Assembly (NCBI GenBank): GCA_018857735.1
Contig: JABMCL010000918.1
Span: 1-64,000 of the forward strand
DNA from: Alviniconcha marisindica
Lineage: Eukaryota > Mollusca > Gastropoda > Provannidae
Direction of reading: 5' to 3'
Length of the DNA stretch: 64,000 bases
In this document: positions 46,931 to 58,100 of the stretch, in pieces
Layout of the letters: the number at the start of each line of letters is the position of its first letter
How positions within the stretch are numbered: the first letter of the stretch is position 1
Made by a program: the position numbers and the translations under genes
The notes under the pieces: generated by a model
The model's input: only the letters and a program-made list of their open reading frames with translations
Databases searched by the model: none
What the model was told of the DNA's origin: nothing

Positions 46931-49900
46931 GATGCATCTGTTTTCTGAATAGTCACTGAAATGAAGGTTTAGTGTGATCATTTTGATAATATCTGGCTTT
47001 CTGTTTTCCCTCACTGTTGCTCTTTGTGCTTCAGAAAAGAGAGTGGTGGGTGTCTGGTGATGCAGCAAATGCCAGCTCTTTTTCCACTGATGCTGTTTAT
47101 ACAGCAGCATTGTGTTGCTGCTTTAGATTTGCCTTGTCTGACCCCACCTAGATCGTGGTGAAAGAGGGTGCCGTTCACTGTTACAATCACCAGACAACAT
47201 TCCCATGTGGCAGTGGTGGCAGTCTGCTTCCTGATTGTCTGAAATCCTGATTCCAGCACTTCTTCTGCTGAAGACTTTGTACCATTGGTGCAGTTTCCTT
47301 CCAGGTATAGTCTTGAAGTCAGTTTGGGTGAACCACAAGTGTAACTGACTCTCCTCTGCTTGAGATTGGCACAGAAAGTTGGAGCTGAAGCAGGAGGTGG
47401 TCATGTGACATCCTGTGGGTGATGAGGACTATTTGCCAGTGATGTAATAACCAGGACACCCTAAAGGCAGTTGGTGGTTCTTGGTGCTGATGCAAACTCT
47501 AGGGCCTCCAGCCTATTTCAGGATTTTGAGAACTGTCAGCTTTCACCCTTCTTATTTTGTGTGGCCTGAATTGTATCCAAATGATTCTATTGTGTGTGAG
47601 GGAACAAGTTTCACATGCTAAGAGGTCAAATAGTTTTTAAAAAAGAAAAGTTGGCTGTTGCTTGGATTGCGCTTTTAAATGCCTTCTTATTAATGTTGAT
47701 GATAACACAGAGTTTCTGAGTGATTGTACAGAATTTTAGATTTCTCAGCCTCTTAAGGCTTCTTGAAAATAGATGTTGTTTGCATTGGTGATGAATATGA
47801 ACTGTGTAAATGTTTTTGCACATTTTTGCACCATCTTTGAGAGAATTTGGTGACAATCTTACCAATTGAACCAGTGACACAATCTCTCTCTGACCCTCTC
47901 CATATTTGCATTATGCAGTTATTTTTGTATCATTCATTGTTTTGCCTTCTTCAAAAATCAAGATGGCTTTACATAAATGTTTGCTTGAAATGTGGAATGA
48001 AAATGGAGAGATTTGACTTTTGTTTTTTAAATTTTATTAGTGCATGTCTTGTTTCTGTCTGCTTGTAATTCTAATAACCTGTTAGAGATGAAATTTGATG
48101 TCATTTTGTCGACTTGCACAGACAACCTGCCAGGCACTTGTGAGCTTAACTTGCTTGTGGCATCAGAATTTACATGTTGATCAACAGATGTTGAAACCAT
48201 CTCTTGAATCTGCAGGGGTATACAGGGGAAACACACACGTGTGCATGCGTGTACACTCACAAACACACCAACTCGCCACACCTGTTCTAGGAATGGCCTG
48301 GCAGGGTGTTTATTTGGATTTAGTGACTCCCCTAAAAGATTTTGGTGCTTGCTTTAAACAGAGAAAGTGCACTAAAAGAATTGCTTTGACAGCTTTTGCT
48401 TGTGATTATTTCTTGGCCTTTTTTTTTTTTTTTAATGAGGCTAATGTTTTAGTGAGCATTTTTCTGTCTTTGACTCATATACTGCACCCCCATGTTACAG
48501 TATAAAAAGAATAGGTGAGTAGTAGAAGTGCATATATAAATTCATTAATCTTATTTAGGTACATCCGCTGCGCTGGACAATGATGAAGAGTCAAGAATCT
48601 TCTTCTTCTGCATTCAAGCATGGTTCTGCTTTAACTAAGTGATAGTCAAGAGTCAGTTCAGTTTGAGATTCTTGGAGATACAGTTCTACTTTCAGCTAGT
48701 ATGTTAAAAAAAGAAAGTAACAGAAAAAAAAGAAGAGAAAAAGTAGCACACTCTGCAAGTTAAAAGGGGTGGGTGGGGGGGGGGGGGGGGGAAGAAAAAA
48801 TACTCATAATTTTTGTGACCAGAGAAAAGACTGTAATTGTTGTGCAAGTTTTGTATCAACACAATGAATGTCCTGTGCCTTTTTCTTTACTGTTTATCTT
48901 TTTAGGTTGTTTAAGTGGCACATGATGATGTTATATATAACTGATGTGTATTTTCTTTTTGGGGATATAAAACAGATGTGGACAGATACTGTTTAAAGTG
49001 ACCCAGAACAGCATTTTAATGGTGCTTTTTGATGTAAAACAATCAGATATCTTTTTTTAATGAAAAAAATGAATGAAACATTTTGATACTACTTAGTGCA
49101 TATAGTTAACTGAATAAACCTTTTGTGGTTGTCTGACCCAACACTGATAAACTGTTATTAATCAACTGAGTAATTCATTTGTGTCTATCTGACCAACAAC
49201 TGATTAACCTTTTTTAATCAACTTGGGCCACACTACTTGCTCATCCAAAAGAGAGCCCACAACTCCAGACAAACAACCAGCAAGTGTTTCAAAATGAAAG
49301 CTTCGCTTTGCCACAGTGGGGCTATTTTTGGATTTAAGCACTGTGGTTTAAGACACTCCAAGCAGTGGCCCTTGCCCAGGTCGCCATCCTTTTTTCTTTT
49401 TCTCCATAGCATCAAAAACTGACCAATGCCTGCTCTCTGTCAGTGCATGAAAAGAAGTGGAGCTGTGGTTGGCTGTGATCTGTGATGTAACCAACTGTGG
49501 CAGAGATGAGAGGAGGGCAGACCTGTAGTTGCCACTCTCAGTATTTATAGTGTGCATTAAATATGAAAAGATAACATGGCAAAATGCAGCAATTAGACAA
49601 TGGTTTCACCTGTATCAACAAATTTGTAACAGTATCAGAATGTTTCACTGGTTTTAGTTTTTGGTGAAGTGTATGCAGCAGGTTGTTTTATTTCAGTATC
49701 AAAATAAACGCCGTCATGTATGCCTTTAAAGGGAAGTGTTTTGAAACCTTCACTGTTGCCTCTGGTGGTTGCATCTGATGATGACTAGTAATTGTGATAG
49801 AAATAGTAGATCAAGTAACTTGAGGTGTGGTTTTTAAGTTTCTGGTGATATGAACAGTCAGCAATGCTGTGATGTGATGTGTTTCTTGTTGGAGTATAAT

Positions 49901-51728
49901 AGGGTTAAAACAAAGATGGTTCATATTGGGTGGTGGCAAAAGAAATGAATATTCTAAAGACACACCTGGAAGATCAGGGCGGTGTGCTTACCAAGGTGAG
50001 TGGGTTATTATGACATTCTGTTCTAAAAAATAAAAGCGACTGTCACTGTCTGAATATTATTATTCTTAAAATGATGATGCACTGAAGGTAAACTGGCACC
50101 ACAGGTGGTATGACCATGACAAACTTATTATTGCAAAACTTAGTCCCCGAAGACTGACATTATAATAATACCAGAGAGATTAGTTCCTATCAGAAGAATT
50201 GTATGACTCCATTTTTGTTTTTAATGTCAGAAAAAATTAACACTTGCATGATGGTTTTCATACCAGCCTTTAAAAAACAAAATCATGAAATGTCCGTCCT
50301 GAATACAAGGACAGAACTAGTTCTCTGATTCTGTACAGTCTGTGTATTTCATTCATGGTTAGTGTCTGGTTTTGTCTGTTACAGAGCTTGTGATATTAAA
50401 CATGCATGAGTTAAAATGGGAAACTGACTGGAAGCATCTCCGGCCCAATTGATAGGAATGGAATAAAAATAGACACAAAACAGTATTTTTTGCTGGAATT
50501 TTCTTCTTCTTTCAAATTTGACATTTGAAAATTGCGAAAGCATGACATGAGTGGTGCCATTTTGTTGCCTGCAGTCTGTGTTGGTAACATCATAAAGAAG
50601 GTGGTACATATGCCAAGAGTATCAAGTAACGTCATGAGCCAACCTTTCCCTGCTCTTCATTGACAAAGAGTGAACCAGCATGGCTGAGCCCTGAGAAACT
50701 CAATATGCAAACCCTGAAGTACTTCTGTTGTATTGATAGCATTGATGAAGTCTGCAGATACTTTATTTTCTCTGTTTTCAGGCCAGCTTGCAATCCTCGA
50801 TTCAGTTTCCCTTTAGGATCACTGTAAAGGTATGGGTGGTTGTGTAGTGGCTCACCCTTACTGGAACTTGAAGTTGATCACCAACTGATCTGTCAACTGT
50901 TGTTCATTTAAAAGGCAATAGTGTTTGCCTTGCCATTTGCCAAGAACGGTGGATATGCTTTGAGGGTACTGAGGCTTAACTGGTTGATAAAGTCCATGCA
51001 TTTTATGAAACACACAGAGAAAGTACCACTGTACAAACTGAAGCTGCAGCAATCTATTCTGTTAGCTTGATTACAATGAACCACTTGTCTCACATTCAGG
51101 TTCAGTCTTCTGGGAAATCTTGTGTAGTGTGAACTGCATCATTCTTCTGACCAAGTTGGGAAAAGGGTGATGGTAACTTAGCTATTCCAAGTCTCAAAAC
51201 CACCACCAGCATGAAACACCTTTGAAGATTCTGTATACTCATTTTTGTACGTGTTCTTTCCACTGGAAGTATGAATAAATGTACATTTGCTGATGAAGTA
51301 TGGTGACCATTTTTTCATCTTTGTGTGTGTGTGTGTGTGTGTGTGTTAATATCCAAGGAGGTGGCATTTTAAATGCCATTTAGGGTCACAAATATCATCA
51401 GAATCAGGTTGATATCTAGTGCATGAAGCCAAAATTTGCAATAAAAACTGTTTGTGTCTTTCAATATGCGCATACGCGTTAGACATTGACCTAGCTAGGT
51501 CTAGTTTCCAAGTAATGTGCATGCTTGATGCCAGTAAGACAATCACAAGCTCACTTACAAATTTTGGCTTCATTTACTAGATTTATATATGAACCCATGT
51601 GAATGATTTTGATGATCACTTGTCACTCAAAATGGTGTTTTCTCTTGATCTTGATGAATTATATTGGCAACAAAACACCAACAGAAAAACAGGGAGAGCA
51701 CCACACACACACGCATGCACGCACGCCT

Positions 51729-51759
<31 letters not shown>

Positions 51760-51764
51760 TCTAT

Positions 51765-52245
51765 TTCTTTTTAGACGAGTAGTACAGAGGACAGGAGGGA
51801 TCTACATCTCTCAACTGTCTCAGCACAGACTGCTGTCTTCTATGTTGCTCCAGTCTACATGCTGGAAATCCAACAATACAAATGCAAGACTCATGGCTTT
51901 CGCACCTCCTCTTGCTTTGGACCCCACATTTGGAATTCACTCCCACAAGACCTTAGACACTGTTCAACCCTGTCATCTTTTAAAGCCAAACTGAAAACCT
52001 TCCTCTTCTCACAGTATTTCCATCCTAACTAATATCAGTACCCAGTTTCTGCTAGTCAGTGTGTGTGTGTGTTTGTAGTGCATATTTTTTATGTTTATTT
52101 TTTATAATACTTTATGTCAATTCTTTTGGTAGGACTGTGCTCTACGTGTGTATAGAATATTGTATTTAGGTTAATATGTATCATGTGAGTGCTCAGGGCG
52201 TTGATGAGCACATGATAAATGTACATTATTATTATTATTATTGAC
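51765..52245 (+). mobile_element. Non-LTR retrotransposon (LINE) 3' end, sister of the 31985-32560 copy
   Basis: From about 51880 to 52029 the + strand reads CFGPHIWNSLPQDLRHCSTL, then SSFKAKLKTFLFSQYFHPN and a TAA stop. This is the typical C-terminal block of a LINE polyprotein. The untranslated tail ends in (ATT)n at 52226-52242. The same protein block and the same tail (AGGACTGTGCTCTAC, then GAGTGCTCAGGGCGTTGATG) occur in reverse at 31985-32560. Both copies are 5'-truncated, as is usual for LINE insertions. Confidence 0.8.
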
Positions 52246-52560
52246 AGTGGAAAAAAGCAGTTTCTGAAGATGGCTGTCTAGGTCATTTCTACAGCGTAGC
52301 ATTAGCAGCAGGTGTTTTTTCTAGCAGATGGGTCTACCGTGCTTGTTGTCCTGAAGTCATCTTCTTTTTTTCTTCTTTTTGGGGGGAGCCTTATTTGTGG
52401 TTTGTGTTCCAGTGGTATTAGGTATGTCTGGTGGAACAGCAGTAAGGACCAGCCCATTTGCATAAAAATGAGTCGCTGGTGTTTTTTTCTTTCAGCCACT
52501 GGGGGGGGGGGGGGGGGGGAGCTTAAGGTCTTTTAGCATGGCAGTGATACAGCCTGGGTG

Positions 52561-52816
52561 TCTTCATCTGTAGTCCCGTTTGATGAGCGGGCAGCATGAT
52601 GTTGGACGCTCGCGACGGTCGGTGTCTTTTTCTAGGTATCAGTGGATCCCCAACCACGGCACTATATTCAAGGATGGAGCGGACCAGTACCAGTGACACG
52701 TAAGCTGTTTCTTCTTCAGTCGGGGGGTGGGGGGGGGGGGGGGAGGGGGGGGAGGGAGGGGGGGGGGGGATCCAGGTTTAAAACACCCAAGGCACTGAGT
52801 CGCGTGACCACCTTGT

Positions 52817-52848
<32 letters not shown>

Positions 52849-54300
52849 TCGCTGCCAGGGGCGATCACTCTCGCCCCCGAGGAAAATACACTTGCTGTAG
52901 TATCTCTGATTGAACCCGCCTCCATTAAATCACAAGACTGAGGATTAAGCCCCAAAAGCTGAAGAACCTCAAGAAGTTTCTGTGAGCATTAAGAACCGCG
53001 AAAAAACGAACTCGCTGCCGACTGACTGTTCTGTGAAGACCACGCTAGCGCGGAACTTCGACTGTGTCTACGCAAGTCCTCTAGGTGAGTTGTTTGTCGT
53101 CGAATTTCAGTGTAAAAGAAATGTTAATTTAATATGACAACACAAAATGTTAGAATTTTAGAGTAATCCACTTTTTCAAGTGACAAAGTATAACACTTTA
53201 AGCGGTGAAAAATGGAAGAAAGAACAAAAATTCACACCACAACTAGTGAAACCCGATAAGTATACATTTTCAATTTTTACCGTTTAACTGTTGTTTTGTC
53301 ACTTGAAAAGGGCTTACCTCCGGAAATTCACACGTTTTGTATCGTCATATTAAATTAGCGTTCGTACTAACCTAGTTGTTTGGATCAGTTGTTTTATCGT
53401 CCCCCCCCCCCCCCCCCTCCCCCATACATACACACACAACACACTGTATTGTGAGTTGCCTTATAGTTGGGTGCTGGTGGGGGCACATTCTAACAAAACC
53501 CCAGTTTATGTAGACGAGAACAGAGATTTTCATTAACCTTTTATGTTTATGTTTGGGTCTTGTTTTAGGGACGCTAGAAGTCTGACAGAACCCAGTCGAT
53601 CGTGACGTACAGGACTGAAGAAAAACGAACGTGAACGTAATTGCGCAGTTGATTACCGTGTTGGTTTTATGCGTGCAAAATTATATCCCATATTGCGTCA
53701 GAGTTGTGGAATGACAGTCCCGATCAAGTTGATGGGATCGAGTCGAGCGTGACAGTCACGCAGCGGTTGTCGCACCGTACACCTGTATACGGTTTCTCAT
53801 CCTGGTGGTAAAGAATCGACAGAGATGAGCTATGGCTTCTGTGGACGTGTTTACTTACTATGAGCTATCGGGAACCAGATTGGTTTTCTCAGAAAGCCGG
53901 AGCTATTCGCACGGTACAATGGGTGTCCCATTTTCCGGAATGCCAGCGTACTAAGCTGTGCGAATAGTCTCTGCACTGTGCCCCGGCGAGCACAGGAATC
54001 CCGCCTGTCCGGTTATTTGCAAAACATGCTGTGCGGGATAGTCGGACATACCGCGGCGTGCAGATAGCCACTTTTTTCTTTTCTTCCGAGAATACATGGG
54101 GATTCCCCCTCACATGATCCGCTGGGCCAATCAAATCTTTAGGTGTCGACGTAATGGCACCGCCCGAACCATTGGGCCAATCAGAGATACTACAGCATGT
54201 AGTGTAGTGTCTCTGGGACAATCAACTCTTTGGTAGACATGGATAATCTAGTCTGTCTTGACACGGACTAGAGAAGAAAACTATGTCTCACCTCAAAAAA
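52561..54300 (+). promoter_or_regulatory. CpG-rich presumed promoter region of the kinase gene
   Basis: CpG frequency rises sharply from 52590 (GACGCTCGCGACGG) and stays high to about 54250. G-rich (52716-52770), (CA)n (52818-52848) and C-rich (53400-53423) simple tracts lie inside it. Donor-like sites occur at 53083 (CTCTAG|GTGAGT) and 54301 (AAAAAA|GTAAGT), and an acceptor-like site before 53569 (TTGTTTTAG), so several noncoding first exons are possible. Two GGCCAATCA elements at about 54124 and 54175 are CCAAT boxes for NF-Y, and an ACAATCA lies near 54217. Confidence 0.4.
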
Positions 54301-55140
54301 GTAAGTAGACGTGGGTTGAAACTTTGAACGGTAGGGTGTTTAACATGCTGATTATACGTATTTATTGTGAATTGTCTATCACCTGTATCTGGAAAGATTT
54401 GCCACCACGGGCACGATAGTTTTTGTCGGACATCAGTGACGCGAAAATGGAGTAAGTTCCTATAAATAGATATGGTCTGTCAAAATGTTAGCTTGAACTG
54501 GTCTGAAGAACATTTGATGGTGAATACAGTTTATGTAATATTTTGTCTGTTAGTTCGGAGTGGACACAACCTGTCAATAAATAAATGTGTCGCTTATGAC
54601 CTGTGCAGGGAAAATGAATTGAATTTTATCTGATTTACGTCAGTGCGCCATTTGCAATTTTTCGACGTCATTGAAACACTTCCGACTCCGAGCTAGCTGC
54701 ATGAAATTGGCTAAAAAACAACAACAAACAGTTCGAAAAGTAATTTAATACAAGTCAACATTTGAGGAGATTTTTTTAATTAAAAATAAATAAATACACT
54801 GTTTTGTAAGGATCGCTGCCTTTCCAAACAGTCCGACCAAAAAAGGGAGGTCAAATGAAGCAATTTCGGAAATTACCGCAATGAATGATCACCGCAAAAG
54901 TGTGCTTTAAGGTGCACCAGAGTTTGTACAAACCCTGGCCGACGCCGCAGATAACAGGTAGATCTACAGTAATTCGATGAAGTAAATTTACTGTTACTAA
55001 ACAATAATAAGATTAAGAAGGGCATTGAAGATGTCGACAAGTTAGCGCTTTGACACTTCTTGACCCAGTAGACACCACGTTGGTGTCCCGTAAGTAAAAC
55101 GCGACGAGCACACCTTTCCATAGTTCAACACGGGTTCGAA

Positions 55141-55162
55141 ATGGCCGAGGCAGCAGACAGTG
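55141..55162 (+). CDS. Kinase candidate coding exon 1 (aa 1-7)
   Basis: The ATG in TCGAAATGGCC has a good start context. The coding part, MAEAADS, ends AGTG|GTAAGT in phase 1, which is what exon 2 needs. Two other ATGs with strong donors just upstream (54283 and 54447) give phases 0 and 2 and do not fit. If this exon is not used, translation could begin at the ATG at 59077 in exon 2. Confidence 0.5.
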
Positions 55163-58100
55163 GTAAGTACAGCAATTCAATGCAGTAATCGACAAGAAAA
55201 ATACCTCTGCAGTTGTCGATAGGTAGAGTTTTTATATATTAATAATCAATGACCTCGAATCACAATTGACATGAAACCTGGGCCTGCCATACCCAGCACA
55301 TAAAGACTGTAAAGTGTATGTTTACTCAAATGGAGTCAATTGCTAACAGACTACAGAACTTTGTCAGTTTCAACTTCCAAGCAGTGGTTGACAGAATGCT
55401 ATTCACAAATTACTATTATTGTATTAATGTATTATTAGCAATACTTATATATAGTATTAATATTAAAATTTAAAGCCTCAAAGTCAAAGGAAGACAAACC
55501 TTTTGGTGGTTCACTGGTTGTGTGTATACTCGGTACAGTAAAAAAAAAATAGAGTTCAGAATTGCCAAATGTTCATTTCTATGAGTATGTCTATGACTAT
55601 GAGTAGGTAGGTCCAGCCAATTTTGAAAAGCAAGCAGTGCAATCCATTAATATGTGATATTAAAGAGGGTCACAAGGCAAGTCCACAAGCCAAATTTCAT
55701 TAATTTATCTAAATATTTTTGAGATATCACCCTTCAAATAGCACCATTTTAGGCTTTGTAGTACTTTAGCACATTTTACAAATGACATTTTGTATGGCTC
55801 TAGCATAAAAATATTGGTCACATCCACCAACTTGTTTTACACAGTTGTCACTCCAGTGTACTACAAATATTGGAGATGCAGAGTGCCAAAAATGGAAAAA
55901 TCACTAATTTTGACATTGTCCGATTACCAATCTTTGACGGTACCGTGACAAGATCAAACATAACATGGGAATGGAAAGAGGTACAACCATAATTCTGGTA
56001 TCAACTGATTCAGCATTAATTAGACATACAAATTCACAAGTCTAAAGAAGTGCAAGCTAAATTTTACCACAGGCAAGTTTCCATAGAAAAAAAGCGTGCA
56101 AATATCCTGCGAATCTTTGATGGTAATACGCATCAAAGCAAATCAATTGGAATGGAAAGAGATACAGCCATGGTTCTGGTATCTGCAGATTCAGCATTAA
56201 TCAGAGAAGGAAAATGCACAGCATAAGGAAATTTAGGCAAATTTTAGAGATATATGTAGACTTGTTTGAATGAGGAAATGAAGTTAAAAACTGCAGTCTA
56301 AGTGTGGCCTCATGGTAGATGTTGGGGCCTGCCTCACTTTCTAGGACCAATTCTCTCCTCAAGATGATGAAACTGATCATCCTCTGAAACCATTAACAAA
56401 GAAATATATAAAACAAACAGGTAAAAAAGATTTATTTCAAGTAATTCAACATAAACAGCACACTAACACTTAATACTCACCAATTAAATACACTTAATAC
56501 TCACCAATTAAATCATCAAATTCTGAAGTTTAGTTGTAATTAACACTTACTTGACTTTGTGTGAATCATGTAGTAATAACTTGAGAAATAAATCAATCAG
56601 AAAGGTACAAACAAAAGGAAGCAGACAAGAACTACCAGTCTCAGCTATTGAAACAATCCCAGAAGCCAAACCCCAACTGGAGTTGCTGTAGCCATTATTT
56701 GACAATATTTAAAAACAAAAAACTTCCCTACCTTACATAAAGACCTGGATTATTAAGGAAACTAACAAAAATTAGAGTCCCATTTCAATGGCATTTAAAA
56801 ACTGACATGCTCAAAACTGTATTTAATGTTGCTCTGTGAGTTATTTTATTTCCCCCACCCCCTCCCACCCCCACATTTGATGTGGCTCTTGAAGTGTGTG
56901 TGTGTGTGTGAGATTATTTCTTTCATTTTGTTTCCTGTTCAGTTCAGTCTTTCTAGTTATTGACTTAGTTACTTCTGTCTTGTTACCATACATAGTCTGT
57001 CTTGTCAATCATGCTTGTAAAATGTTAAACAAAAACCAAAAAACTTGTCATTATTACTTCTCTTTTTTAAATCCACACCCCCACCCTTGTAATTATTATT
57101 ATTATTATATATACAAAGATTGAAAGAATCATGTAATTTTGAGCCAGTTTGCCAGGTCTTCCATGTGCACAAAAGGTGGAAGAGAAAGAAGATGGGTGAA
57201 AAAGAAGAAATTAATTTTTCAGAAGCAAATACAATTCCAAACTCAATATAACATTATATTTGACTGGTGGCTCGCTTTTATTTTGTTTTGTCTAGATGAG
57301 CAGATCTACTGTAAAAAAACATATTGGGTCGTGACTGCATCTCTGCTAGCTAAATCAGAGTTATTGTCCCTGACAAGAAAAACATATTTAAAAAAAAATC
57401 ATTCACTTGCTAAATTTCCTTTAAAAAAATTCACTGTTGAGAACATACACCATACATCAATTTTTTGTCAATTCGGATTTACGGGAAAAGAAATTACTAC
57501 TTTTACAACAGTTTGCATTTCGGAGGAAATAATGAGGAGATAAACTCTGTAATGTTGTTCAAACTACGACCAGACCACAACGAATTTGCTTCAGTTGCAT
57601 TCAAAGAGATGTAAACAGCACAAAAATACAGTTATGGTTGTGTTGGAAACTCACTCAGTTATCACTAAAATAAACAAACTTACCACGTTTCTTTCCAATT
57701 CCTCCAGGGTGAGCATCTTTTGTGCTGCTCGCGTAGTCGCAGACTTTAGTGATGGCAGCAGCTCAAGCAGACGACAAAATCTACGGGGTCTCCACTTCCG
57801 TTGCACGGGAACTCTTACAAGAACTCGCTTCCGGATCAAAGATACACCGATTTAAAGAGCCAAAATGCATATTTCCAGTGATACCAAATTGAATATGGTG
57901 CATTCCAACTTTCTTGGTGTAAATTACGGTAAAAATTAACGTATTTTTCAACTCAATTTTTGCTGCAGTCGAAAACGAAGAATTTTAACAAATTTTATAA
58001 CGGATAAATCTACGGGAATCCCTCTTTCTAAAAATAGTAACTTCATATGTGTATGTTTTTCATGTAAAAGTTCCCAACGGTTTTCCGAACACAACTGTTT

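Larger units (their letters stand above)
41454..52560. other. Region between TACC and the kinase gene
   Basis: I find no recognisable host protein here on either strand. The first part is probably TACC 3' untranslated sequence, but I cannot fix the polyadenylation site; AATAAA hexamers occur near 49090 and 49700, among others. Minisatellites at 41900-42850, 44490-44890 and 46735-46930 and a LINE at 51765-52245 are listed separately. Poly-G runs lie at 48774-48792 and 52500-52519, and a (GT)n run at 51320-51347. The rest is AT-rich with only short, unsupported frames. Confidence 0.5.

Noticed and set aside
54283..54300. MSHLKK as the first coding exon of the kinase
   Set aside because: It ends in phase 0 and would read directly into a TAA in exon 2. 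The ATG at 54447 (phase 2) also enters the wrong frame.
57773..57900. Plus-strand frame beginning MAAAQADDKIYG as a gene start
   Set aside because: It has a decent start but no downstream donor in a useful phase, and it overlaps the minus-strand candidate exon. There is no recognisable family.
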